Assembly: GCA_023554445.1 (NCBI GenBank)
Contig: JAMJQQ010000046.1
Location: 1-34,953 of the forward strand
DNA from: Carthagonibacter metallireducens
GTDB lineage: Bacteria; Gemmatimonadota; Gemmatimonadetes; Palauibacterales; Palauibacteraceae
Direction of reading: 5' to 3'
DNA: 34,953 bases
Of this stretch, positions 24,919-33,340 are shown piece by piece. The position numbers were made by a program, and so were the translations under genes. Below the pieces are notes generated by a model. The model was not told the DNA's origin, ran no database searches, and saw only the letters and a list, made by a program, of their open reading frames with translations. Position 1 is the stretch's first letter. The number at the start of each line of letters is the position of its first letter.

Positions 24919-25368
24919 TCATTCCTCGGCGATGACCCAGACGCTGACTTCAGGCTGCACGTCGGCATGTAGCCGGATCGGGACCTTATAGACCCCGAGC
25001 TGCTTGATCGGCTCATCGAGGCGAATGATGTGACGATCGATCTCGATTCCCTGCTCGGCGAGGCCGGACGCGATGTCGGACGAGGTGACCGACCCGAAAA
25101 GCCGGCCTTCCTCTCCCGCCTTCACCTTCAGGGACACCGACACGCCCTCCAGCCTCTCGGCAGACTTCTCCGCCCGCTCACGATCCCGCAACGAGCGGCT
25201 CACGAGGTGATCGCGCTCCTCTTCGTGACGCTTGAGGTTCGCCGGCGTCGCCTCGTACGCGAACCCCTGCGGGAGAAGGTAGTTCCGGGCGTATCCGGCC
25301 TTCACATCCACGATGTCACCCGTATCTCCGAGATTCTCGATGTCCTGCCGCAGAATGATCCGAACCAT
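24919..25368 (-). CDS. rplI: 50S ribosomal protein L9
   Basis: 149-residue bL9. N-terminal domain MVRIILRQDIENLGDTGDIV and DVKAGYARNYLLPQGFAYEA is the signature of the family. A connecting helix (NLKRHEEERDHLVSR) and the C-terminal domain (GRLFGSVTSSDIASGL) follow. ATG 25368 has CGGAGA upstream. It ends the rpsF-rpsR-DUF2232-rplI group. Confidence 0.97.
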   Translation of the reverse strand: MVRIILRQDIENLGDTGDIVDVKAGYARNYLLPQGFAYEATPANLKRHEEERDHLVSRSLRDRERAEKSAERLEGVSVSLKVKAGEEGRLFGSVTSSDIASGLAEQGIEIDRHIIRLDEPIKQLGVYKVPIRLHADVQPEVSVWVIAEE

Positions 25369-25445
25369 GAGTCTCCGTCCTTCGATGATCTGATAATCAG
25401 TTCTCCCGACCGCGGCGAAGTCGCTCCGTCCAGCGGGTCGGTTCG

Positions 25446-26444
25446 TCAATAGCTCCCGGGTCCGCTCGCCGCCCTGTCCCGAAGCTTCTCGCGTACGTGC
25501 AGCCAGGTGTCGCCTATGCCGATCAGCAGCGCCGCTCCTGCCACGAACGGATAAGCCAGTATCATACCGATACCCAGCAGGACCCAGGTCCAGACCGATG
25601 TCGAGGCCGCGGTCAGAATCCACAGCAGGATCGCTCCGCCTCGGGCCAGGAACATCAGCGACATGAACAGTGTCGCGTTCTCACCGAGCCGGAACGCTCC
25701 CGCGCCGAGCGGAAGCACCAGCAGGGCGAGACCGGCCACGAGTAGCCATACGTATCCGTCCCGGAAACCGAAGTCCCGCACCGGAGGCGGTCGATCGACT
25801 CCGTCGCGGCGCCCGGCGAAGTACCAGCAGAGAGCCAGTGCCGCCATCGTGGCCAGGGCCAGCAGCGCCGGGTACACGTCACGCTGGAAACTCGCCCACT
25901 GCTCGATTGCCGCACCGATCGAGTCTCCCATCGTCCCCGACGAGACCTGCGGATCGGCCAGCAACAGCGCATGCGCCATCGTCGCGGCTGCGCGGATTCG
26001 TTCCGCCATCCAACCGTCCATCGAGGCACCGAGATCCGGGCTCGCGAGCGCCGCCACGACCACCAACGCCATAGCGCAGCCTACGGAAGCGAAGCTGCGA
26101 TCCAGGAGCCGCACCGGCGTTCGGCGCGCGGACAGCCCTACGAACAGGCCCCCGGCAATCAGGCACCAGCCTCGAACCATAAGCCAGCCCCCATCCGCTT
26201 CGCCATCGACGGATCGAAAGACCAGCAGCATCAGTACGGCTGCTACCACGACTCCGAACAGGTCTCTGGGCCTGAACGCCACAAGAAGCAGCGCGAAAGG
26301 AATCGCCAGAAGCGGAAACGGGCCGATGGGCGCGATGAGAATCGCGACCGCCAGAAGCGCCAGCATCGGCGCCAGGGTCCCTGCGCTCCGCTCCCGTGCC
26401 GCTCCAGTCACATCAGCGACTCGCGTCGGGGGCCGTCGCGTCAA
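25446..26444 (-). CDS. DUF2232 polytopic membrane protein (YybS-like)
   Basis: 332 residues with roughly eight to ten hydrophobic segments, for example MLALLAVAILIAPIGPFPLL, LFGVVVAAVLMLLVF and WVLLGIGMILAYPFVAG, ending in a short basic tail. The position between rpsR and rplI is the well-known location of DUF2232 (YybS) genes in several phyla; the function is unknown. The start is uncertain: TTG 26444 lies 4 nt after the rpsR stop but has no good Shine-Dalgarno; GTG 26411 and the ATG before LALLAVAIL are alternatives. Confidence 0.8.
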   Translation of the reverse strand: MTRRPPTRVADVTGAARERSAGTLAPMLALLAVAILIAPIGPFPLLAIPFALLLVAFRPRDLFGVVVAAVLMLLVFRSVDGEADGGWLMVRGWCLIAGGLFVGLSARRTPVRLLDRSFASVGCAMALVVVAALASPDLGASMDGWMAERIRAAATMAHALLLADPQVSSGTMGDSIGAAIEQWASFQRDVYPALLALATMAALALCWYFAGRRDGVDRPPPVRDFGFRDGYVWLLVAGLALLVLPLGAGAFRLGENATLFMSLMFLARGGAILLWILTAASTSVWTWVLLGIGMILAYPFVAGAALLIGIGDTWLHVREKLRDRAASGPGSY

Positions 26445-26448
26445 TCGT

Positions 26449-26667
26449 TCAGCCGTAGTATCCGTGGATGTACGGCACGAGTGCCAGGTAGCGCGCTCTC
26501 TTTATCGCCGTGCCCAGTTGCCGCTGATGGCGGGCACAGTTTCCAGTCGCCCGTCGAGGCAGGATCTTCCCGCGGTCGGTCAGGTACCGCTCGAGGACCT
26601 TCGCGTCCTTGTAGTCGATCCGCTCAACGTTCTTCTCGCAGAACCTGCATACCTTCCGATAGGCCAT
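26449..26667 (-). CDS. rpsR: 30S ribosomal protein S18
   Basis: 72-residue bS18. It keeps the Cys-containing form: CRFC (C7, C10) with a third Cys in TGNCARHQRQL, so it probably binds zinc. YKDAKVLERYLTDRGKILPRR and QLGTAIKRARYLALVPY are the S6-binding and RNA-binding parts. Starts 2 nt after the rpsF stop. Confidence 0.97.
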   Translation of the reverse strand: MAYRKVCRFCEKNVERIDYKDAKVLERYLTDRGKILPRRATGNCARHQRQLGTAIKRARYLALVPYIHGYYG

Positions 26668-26669
26668 GA

Positions 26670-27233
<564 letters not shown>

Positions 27234-27354
27234 TGTTCCCCCTTCGGTCTGAGTCGGCCGCGGGCGCGCGCGCCGCGGCAGGAGTGTTCTGTTCTGTCTC
27301 GGTCGAACGGGACGACCCCGCCAGTCAGATCGTCGTCAGAAAGGCGGATGCCGA

Positions 27355-27387
27355 CCGGCCCGGTGCGGATCCGCTGCACCGGGCCGG
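27355..27387. repeat. Perfect 12-bp inverted repeat between hppA and rpsF
   Basis: CCGGCCCGGTGC (27355-27366) and GCACCGGGCCGG (27376-27387) around a 9-nt loop. It lies in the 197-nt gap downstream of hppA and upstream of rpsF. On the minus strand only a short CCTTTCTG follows, so termination would be weak; it could be a terminator of hppA, an RNA-stability element or a regulatory hairpin in the rpsF leader. No convincing rpsF promoter was seen in the same gap. Confidence 0.6.
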
Positions 27388-27430
27388 CGAAAGTACCCTG
27401 CTTGCCCGCTACGTACAAGCGGATTCGACT

Positions 27431-29554
27431 TCAGGGCAGGAATTGTACCCAGGCAAAGACCTGCTGCACGACCTCTCCGACGTTCTCGGAGGTACGTACT
27501 CCGTGTACTCTGGCGAACCACGGTGCCAGTACCAGCGAGACGACGCTGATCAACTTGATCACGATGTTCATCGAGGGGCCGGAGGTGTCTTTGAATGGAT
27601 CCCCGACCGTGTCGCCCACAACGGCTGCCTTGTGAGGCTCCGATCCCTTGCCACCGTGAGCTCCGCCTTCGATGTACTTCTTCGCGTTGTCCCAGGCACC
27701 GCCAGCGTTCGCCATGAACAGGGCCAGAAGAACCCCGCTCAACGTCGCTCCGGCGAGCACTCCACCCAGCGCCTCGACGCCGAGGAAGCGGCCCACGACC
27801 ACGGGAACGGTGATCGCGACGAGACCCGGAATCACCATTTCCTTCAGCGCCGCCCGGGTGGAGATGTCGACGCAGCGAGCAGAATCCGGCTTCGCAGTCC
27901 CCTCCATCAGTCCCGCGATCTCCCGAAACTGCCGGCGCACTTCCGCCACCATGCCTGCAGCAGCCCGTCCGACGGCAGTCATCGTCAGCGAAGCGATGAA
28001 GAAGGGCGTCATTCCCCCGATGAACAGGCCGATTACCACGTCGGGATCGACGATATTGATTCCCGTTTCCGTGAGGCCGACGGCATTCGCATACGCGGAG
28101 AACAGGGCGAGGGCCGTCAGCGCCGCCGATCCGATCGCGAATCCCTTCCCGATCGCGGCCGTCGTATTCCCGAGGGCGTCGAGGCCATCCGTGATCTTCC
28201 TCACCTCCGGTCCGAGACCGCTCATCTCACTGATCCCGCCGGCATTGTCGGCGATCGGTCCGTATGCATCCACCGACATCGTGACGCCCACCGTGGCCAG
28301 CATGCCGACTGCGGCTATGCCGATCCCGTACAGCCCGGCGAACTGGAAGGCGAGGAAGATGGAGAGACAGATCAGAAGCAGCGGAATTGCCACGGACTCG
28401 AGGCCCACGGCGAGACCCGTGATGATGTTCGTTGCCGCGCCTGTCTCGGACGCTCGGGCAATGGCCCGTACCGGCCTGCCCGCCGTGTAGTACTCGGTGA
28501 CGAGCCCGATCGCGATGCCGACGAGCGATCCGAACAGCATCGCCCAGAACGGTCCTGCCGCCGGGTTGATCCAGTTCCAGTAGCTGCCGCTGGCGCCGGC
28601 CAAGACGTCGAGCTCGAGCGTTACGAACCAGGCTCCGATCCAGAAGACGATCGCCGCCACGAAGGTCGTGTTCCTGAGAGCTGCTGCCGGGTTCATCTTC
28701 TCGAGAATACGCATCGAGACGATGCCGATCACGCTGGCCACGAGTCCCACCATCGCATAGAGGATGGGCAGCGCGGCAGCCGAGAATCGATTCTCGGGCA
28801 GGATTGCCATGGAAGTGACACCGAGGACGATCGTCGCGACGACAGATCCCACGTAGGACTCGAAGATGTCGGCGCCCATGCCGGCGACATCTCCCACGTT
28901 GTCGCCCACGTTGTCGGCGATCGTCGCCGGGTTCCGGGGGTCGTCCTCCGGAATGCCGGCCTCGACCTTTCCAACCAGGTCGGCTCCGACATCGGCGGCC
29001 TTAGTGTAGATACCGCCGCCGATTCGGGCGAACAAAGCGATCGAAGATGCTCCCATCGCGAAGCCGGAGACGATCTCGCCGAACGATCGAAGCCCCACCG
29101 ACTGCGGATCGAACATGAGCAGTACCGCACCCAGACCGGCCAGCCCGAGGCTGGCCACGGCCAGCCCCATGACGGCTCCGCCGACGAATGCAACCCGCAA
29201 CGCCTTCTCCTGGCCATCGGAGCGGGCCGCTTCCGTCGTTCGCACGTTGGCGAGAGTCGCAGCCCGCATGCCGATGAAGCCCGCGAGAATCGAGCAGAAC
29301 GCGCCGAAGACGTATGCGGCGGCCGTCTGACCTCCGATCAGCCACCAGAGCATCACCGCCACGAACGCTACGAAGGGCAGAAGCACCGAGTACTCGCGGC
29401 GCAGAAACGCCATCGCACCCGACTGGATCGCCTCTGCCAGTTCCGTCATGACTTCGTTGCCCGCCGGCTGACTCCGTACGTAGGCGAACAGCGCGAGTGC
29501 GAACACGAGTCCGCCGAGTCCGAGCCATACGGCCCAGTCTATCCATTGCTCCAC
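27431..29554 (-). CDS. hppA: Membrane-bound ion-translocating pyrophosphatase (K+-dependent type)
   Basis: 707-residue integral membrane pyrophosphatase with about 15-16 spans. It couples PPi hydrolysis to H+ (or Na+) export. Active-site signatures: GIYTKAADVGADLVGKVEAG, DPRNPATIADNVGDNVGDVAG, VDAYGPIADNAGGISEM, and near the C-terminus NAGGAWDNAKKYIE with AAVVGDTVGDPFKDTSGPS. In GNTTAAIGKGFAIGSA the Ala after NTTA is the residue typical of K+-dependent enzymes; K+-independent ones have Lys there. H+ versus Na+ cannot be decided by eye. GTG 29554 has GGAGAG upstream. It separates pth from rpsF, which are usually close. Confidence 0.96.
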   Translation of the reverse strand: MEQWIDWAVWLGLGGLVFALALFAYVRSQPAGNEVMTELAEAIQSGAMAFLRREYSVLLPFVAFVAVMLWWLIGGQTAAAYVFGAFCSILAGFIGMRAATLANVRTTEAARSDGQEKALRVAFVGGAVMGLAVASLGLAGLGAVLLMFDPQSVGLRSFGEIVSGFAMGASSIALFARIGGGIYTKAADVGADLVGKVEAGIPEDDPRNPATIADNVGDNVGDVAGMGADIFESYVGSVVATIVLGVTSMAILPENRFSAAALPILYAMVGLVASVIGIVSMRILEKMNPAAALRNTTFVAAIVFWIGAWFVTLELDVLAGASGSYWNWINPAAGPFWAMLFGSLVGIAIGLVTEYYTAGRPVRAIARASETGAATNIITGLAVGLESVAIPLLLICLSIFLAFQFAGLYGIGIAAVGMLATVGVTMSVDAYGPIADNAGGISEMSGLGPEVRKITDGLDALGNTTAAIGKGFAIGSAALTALALFSAYANAVGLTETGINIVDPDVVIGLFIGGMTPFFIASLTMTAVGRAAAGMVAEVRRQFREIAGLMEGTAKPDSARCVDISTRAALKEMVIPGLVAITVPVVVGRFLGVEALGGVLAGATLSGVLLALFMANAGGAWDNAKKYIEGGAHGGKGSEPHKAAVVGDTVGDPFKDTSGPSMNIVIKLISVVSLVLAPWFARVHGVRTSENVGEVVQQVFAWVQFLP

Positions 29555-29606
29555 GGGATACTCTCTCCTGGTAGGTTTCTGACCGACCAGCCCGCCCGCA
29601 GCCTTC

Positions 29607-30176
29607 TCAGCTCCGGTTGAACCGGTTCATGGCGGTCTCCACTCCCTCAGACAACCAGCATTCCACGGCCTCCGACATCAGGTCGAAGCCCGCCAGAATC
29701 CCCTCTTCCTGATCCGGACGTGGGGCGGATAAGACCCAGACGGCCCAATCCACATCCCGATCCGCAGGTGCACCGACCCCGATCCGGAATCGGGCATACT
29801 GCTGCGATCGCAGCGCCCCCTCGATGGAGAGCAGCCCGTTGTGCCCGCCGGCGGATCCTGAGCCCCGAAGCCGGAATCGGCCCGGCTCGAGCGCGAGATC
29901 GTCCACCAGGACCAGCAGGTCCGTATCTGGCTCCCAGCCGGGCAGCTCGCGAAACCCGCGCAGGGCCTGCCCGCTTCGGTTCATGAACGTAAGCGGTTTC
30001 AACACGGCGATGTCCCGCCCCTCGTGCCGGCCTGCCGACTCCGCGACGCGGCCGCGCCGCCGGAAGCGCCCGAAAGACCAGCGATTCACCAGGTGGTCCG
30101 CCAGCCACCAGCCCGCGTTGTGCCGGGTGTCCCGATACCGTTCTCCGGGATTCCCCAGCGCGATCAGCAGCTTCAC
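29607..30176 (-). CDS. pth: Peptidyl-tRNA hydrolase
   Basis: 189-residue Pth that releases tRNA from drop-off peptidyl-tRNA. MKLLIALGNPGERYRDTRHNAG holds the conserved Asn10 and catalytic His19/20 region. KPLTFMNRSG and LLVLVDDLALEPG carry the other active-site Asn and Asp, and GSAGGHNGL the substrate-binding loop. GTG start at 30176 with a weak Shine-Dalgarno, 24 nt after rplY, the standard rplY-pth neighbourhood. Confidence 0.96.
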   Translation of the reverse strand: MKLLIALGNPGERYRDTRHNAGWWLADHLVNRWSFGRFRRRGRVAESAGRHEGRDIAVLKPLTFMNRSGQALRGFRELPGWEPDTDLLVLVDDLALEPGRFRLRGSGSAGGHNGLLSIEGALRSQQYARFRIGVGAPADRDVDWAVWVLSAPRPDQEEGILAGFDLMSEAVECWLSEGVETAMNRFNRS

Positions 30177-30200
30177 GGCAGGACTGGAGCGAAGCGAGGA

Positions 30201-30869
30201 TCAGTCCTCGCCCTCCTCCTCCTCGTCGTCGCCGCGCGCCGTGATCACTTCCGGCTCTGCCTCTTCCTCCTCGAGGAGGCCTTCCAGATCTTCCTCCTCC
30301 TCCACCTCGACCACACGCGGCGCCGCCACGAGGCAGATCGTCCGCTCCGCCTCGTCGAGCAGCTCGACGCCGCCGAGATCGATGTCCCCGATATGCAGGG
30401 AATCGCCGATTTCGAGGCCCGAGATATCCACCTCGAAAGAAGGTGGGATTTCCGATGGGAGACACTCGATCTCGATCTCGTGCCGCACCTGCTGGAGCAC
30501 GCCTCCATTCCTCACACCGATCGGCGTACCGACGAGGTGAAGAGGAACGTTCACGTTCAATTTCTCTCCCGCGCGAATCTCGAAGAAATCCACGTGCAGG
30601 TACTCCGACCTCACCGGGTGGCGCTGAATCTCGCGGATCAGAACCCGCCTCGGAGCCCCGTCGTCGACCGAAAGCTCCACGATCGTGTTCTCGACCGAAA
30701 TCGCACTCACGAGCGCCGCGAATTCCAGCTGGTCGGCGGCCACGGCGACCGGCTCTACCTCCCGGCCGTAGACATTTCCGGGTATGGCGCCGGCACGCCG
30801 CAACTGTCGCGCCGCTCCTTTGCCGCGCCCGTCGCGTGACTGGACCTTCAATGAAGCCTGATTCGTCAT
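30201..30869 (-). CDS. rplY: 50S ribosomal protein L25, general stress protein Ctc form
   Basis: 222-residue bL25 of the long CTC type, which binds 5S rRNA. N-terminal L25 domain: SRDGRGKGAARQLRRAGAIPGNVYG and RHPVRSEYLHVDFFEI. The C-terminal beta domain (SEIPPSFEVDISGLEIGDSL) is followed by an acidic tail of about 35 residues rich in Glu and Asp (EEEEDLEGLLEEEEAEPEV). ATG 30869 follows GCGGAAG; a longer in-frame start at 30902 has no homology. Lies between prs and pth as usual. Confidence 0.96.
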   Translation of the reverse strand: MTNQASLKVQSRDGRGKGAARQLRRAGAIPGNVYGREVEPVAVAADQLEFAALVSAISVENTIVELSVDDGAPRRVLIREIQRHPVRSEYLHVDFFEIRAGEKLNVNVPLHLVGTPIGVRNGGVLQQVRHEIEIECLPSEIPPSFEVDISGLEIGDSLHIGDIDLGGVELLDEAERTICLVAAPRVVEVEEEEDLEGLLEEEEAEPEVITARGDDEEEEGED

Positions 30870-30905
30870 TCTTCCGCCTCTTAGCCCTGAACTCAGATCC
30901 AAATG

Positions 30906-30921
30906 CGGTCCGGAAGGACCG
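30906..30921 (-). terminator. Hairpin directly after prs
   Basis: Minus strand CGGTCC-TTCC-GGACCG, a 6-bp perfect stem with a 4-nt loop, beginning on the base after the prs stop and followed by CATTT. The U-tract is too short for an efficient intrinsic terminator; it could attenuate prs to rplY read-through. Confidence 0.4.
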
Positions 30922-31881
30922 TCAGTCGAACAGCTTGCTCACCGAGCGATTGTAGTGCGTGCTCTCTATGGCCCGCGCCAGCAGCGGCGCGACCGATACT
31001 CCCACCAGATTCGGGAGAGCCTCCCGCTTTTCTTTCGAGACTTCGACCGTATCGGTGACCGCGATTTCCACGATGTCCGCTCCGCTCAGTCGCTCGACAG
31101 CCGGTCCCGAGAGCAGCGCGTGCGTCGCGATGCAATAGACTTCGGTCGCACCCCTCTCGTGAAGAGCCTCCACCGCATTCACCATCGTACCCGCGGTGTC
31201 CACCATGTCATCGGGTATCAAGCACTTTCGCCCGCGGACCTCCCCGACCACGTTCACGACCTCCGCCACGTTCGGGCCGGAGCGCCGCTTGTCGATGATC
31301 GCGAGTCCGGCCCCCATCCGCTTCGCGTAGCCCCTGGCCATTTTCGCGGCGCCGACGTCCGTCGCGACCACCACGAAGTCGTCCTTGTCCGTGGAGCGAT
31401 AATGCTCCATGAACACCGGAGACGCGTACAGGTGATCCACGGGAATGTCGAAGAACCCCTGCAGCTGGTGCTGGTGCAGATCGATCGTGATCAGCCTGTC
31501 CGCCCCGGCCGCAACGATGAGATTCGCCATCAGCTTGGCTGCGATCGAGACTCTGGGCTGGTCCTTCCGATCCTGTCTCGCATAACCGAAGTACGGCACG
31601 ACCGCGGTCACCCGGGCCGCCGAGGCCCGCTTTGCGGCATCGATCAACAACAGCAATTCCAAGGTGTTTTCAGCCGGCGGATTCGTAGGTTGAATCACGA
31701 ATACGTCCCGACCTCGCACGTTCTCATCGATGCGGACGAAGATTTCCCCGTCCGCGAATCTCTTCACCGTCACTTCGCACAGAGGTTGCCCGAGCTCTTC
31801 GGCAATACCCTCCGCGAGAGCGGGATTCGCCGTCCCGGTCAGCACCATCATGGGCGTACCGGTTGCCGATACTTCGGTCAT
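30922..31881 (-). CDS. prs: Ribose-phosphate pyrophosphokinase (PRPP synthase)
   Basis: 319-residue class I PRPP synthase that transfers pyrophosphate from ATP to ribose 5-phosphate. FADGEIFVRIDENVRGRDVF is the N-terminal signature. The ATP/metal site is VPYFGYARQDRKDQPR and the ITIDLHQHQLQGFF histidine region. The PRPP-binding loop is IPDDMVDTAGTM, preceded by the flexible loop IDKRRSGPN. Normal length. ATG 31881 has GGGAG upstream. A promoter lies 54-82 nt upstream, overlapping the end of mscS. Confidence 0.97.
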   Translation of the reverse strand: MTEVSATGTPMMVLTGTANPALAEGIAEELGQPLCEVTVKRFADGEIFVRIDENVRGRDVFVIQPTNPPAENTLELLLLIDAAKRASAARVTAVVPYFGYARQDRKDQPRVSIAAKLMANLIVAAGADRLITIDLHQHQLQGFFDIPVDHLYASPVFMEHYRSTDKDDFVVVATDVGAAKMARGYAKRMGAGLAIIDKRRSGPNVAEVVNVVGEVRGRKCLIPDDMVDTAGTMVNAVEALHERGATEVYCIATHALLSGPAVERLSGADIVEIAVTDTVEVSKEKREALPNLVGVSVAPLLARAIESTHYNRSVSKLFD

Positions 31882-31934
31882 GGCTCCGTATCGCTCCCTT
31901 TCGCGTGCCGCATGCGCTCGGAAAAGAGCCGAGC

Positions 31935-31963
31935 AGTTTACCTCTATCGTCCCGGATCGTCAA
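31935..31963 (-). promoter_or_regulatory. Sigma70-type promoter of prs
   Basis: Minus strand TTGACG (31963-31958), 17-nt spacer, TAAACT (31940-31935). The -35 box lies inside the last codons of mscS. Start of transcription is expected near 31928, giving a leader of about 47 nt. A small inverted repeat GCTCGG/CCGAGC (31916-31934) overlaps the predicted start region. Confidence 0.6.
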
Positions 31964-33083
31964 CCGAATCAGTGCGGACGGTGTGGCCTCCTCCCGAGGC
32001 CCGTTCGGCCGAGGGGCCGGCCGAATGCACGGTCTCCAGGCTCTCCACGTAGAGATGTTGAGTCGGATACGCGAACTCGATTCCCTCCGCCGCGAACCGT
32101 CGAAGCATCTCGATATTCACCGCTTGCTGAACATCCATGTACGTTCCGTAGTCCGGAACGGTCATGAAGTAGACCGTCTCGAAGATCAACGCCGAATCGC
32201 CGAACTCCTTGAAATGCGATCGACTGAAGCGGGTCAGCTCATGGCTCTCGATTGCCGATCGGAGCATCTCCGGGATCTTCTCGACCAATTCGGGCGGGGT
32301 TCCATAGACGACACCGATCTTGAAGAGAACGCGTCTTTCCTCCATGCGGCCGTAGTTGCGAATCCGGCTCTGGAGCAGATCCTTGTTGGAGAAGACCAGC
32401 TGTTCGCCGGTCAGACTGGTGAGACGGGTCGAGTTGAGCCCGATCGACTCGACGGTGCCGCCGAGGTCGTCGACGGAGAGGTAGTCTCCGATGACGAACG
32501 GCTTGTCCAGCAGAATGGACAGAGAAGCCAGCAGGTCGCCGAGTACGCTCTGAACTGCCAGCGCCACCGCGATTCCGCCGATTCCGAGCCCCGCCACCAG
32601 CGCCGAGATGTCGACACCGAGGTTCTCGAGTACCAGCATCGCGACGATAGCCCATACCGCGACGCTGATCGCCCAACCCACGAACCTGACTGTCATCGAC
32701 GCCTCGGGGTCATCCCCCCAGCGTCGCACCTGCCAGGACCGGAGGAGAACCTGCACCCACGCGGACGCCCAGAATCCGACCTGAACCAGGGCGGCTCCGA
32801 TCGCCAGACGGGTCAGCCAGGCGTCTGCCTGCGACGACAGCGACAGCGGGCGAACGGCGAATTGAATGGCGATGAACAGCAGCAGCCAGGACTTCGTGGC
32901 ATTGATGGCAGCCGCGAAGGAATCGTCGAGCCCGGTCTGCGTCTTTTCAGACAGGGCCACGATCCGACTCAGCAGCGCCTTCTTGACGAGCGCGTACAAC
33001 AGGGCCAACCCCAGGAAGATCGCAAGAGAGGCGGTCCACGCCCGCAAGGGGTTGCCGAATATGACGTTGTCAAGGAATTCCAA
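31944..33083 (-). CDS. MscS-family mechanosensitive ion channel
   Basis: 379 residues. Four hydrophobic segments precede the pore helix region ISALVAGLGIGGIAVALAVQSVLGDL, the glycine/alanine-rich TM3 equivalent of MscS. The beta domain follows (PFVIGDYLSVDDLGGTVESIGLNSTRL, VFSNKDLLQSRIRNYGRM), then the mixed C-terminal domain (YMDVQQAVNIEMLRRFAAEGIEFAYPTQHLYV). It resembles the YnaI/medium-size subgroup with extra N-terminal spans. It would release solutes on hypo-osmotic shock. The start is TTG 33083 with GGAG 6 nt upstream. Confidence 0.92.
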   Translation of the reverse strand: MEFLDNVIFGNPLRAWTASLAIFLGLALLYALVKKALLSRIVALSEKTQTGLDDSFAAAINATKSWLLLFIAIQFAVRPLSLSSQADAWLTRLAIGAALVQVGFWASAWVQVLLRSWQVRRWGDDPEASMTVRFVGWAISVAVWAIVAMLVLENLGVDISALVAGLGIGGIAVALAVQSVLGDLLASLSILLDKPFVIGDYLSVDDLGGTVESIGLNSTRLTSLTGEQLVFSNKDLLQSRIRNYGRMEERRVLFKIGVVYGTPPELVEKIPEMLRSAIESHELTRFSRSHFKEFGDSALIFETVYFMTVPDYGTYMDVQQAVNIEMLRRFAAEGIEFAYPTQHLYVESLETVHSAGPSAERASGGGHTVRTDSVDDPGR

Positions 33084-33340
33084 GTGAGACTCCGAACACG
33101 GTTTCTAAGGGACAGGATTCCCGGCGCCCGGATCCGGTCGGACGAGTCCGGCAGGCCCGCCTCGGGCGGTTCGACACCCAATCTGCCGGCCGGGCCATCT
33201 CATGCAAGCGGCTGAAGGGATTCTCGATCGGTCTGCGGGTGTGGGGAAGCGCGGATCCGTTGAACCCCCCGGGCCGGCTGTCGTAGGTTGGCACGGTCCG
33301 GCCGTCACCTGGAACCGCCGCCCGCGAGATCGCGAATACG
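33084..33340. other. Divergent intergenic region between mscS and the dehydrogenase-like gene
   Basis: 257 nt separating the two divergently read genes; promoters for both should lie here. Several short GC-rich inverted repeats are present but no -35/-10 pair was convincing on either strand. Small open frames crossing it have no recognisable content. Confidence 0.5.
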
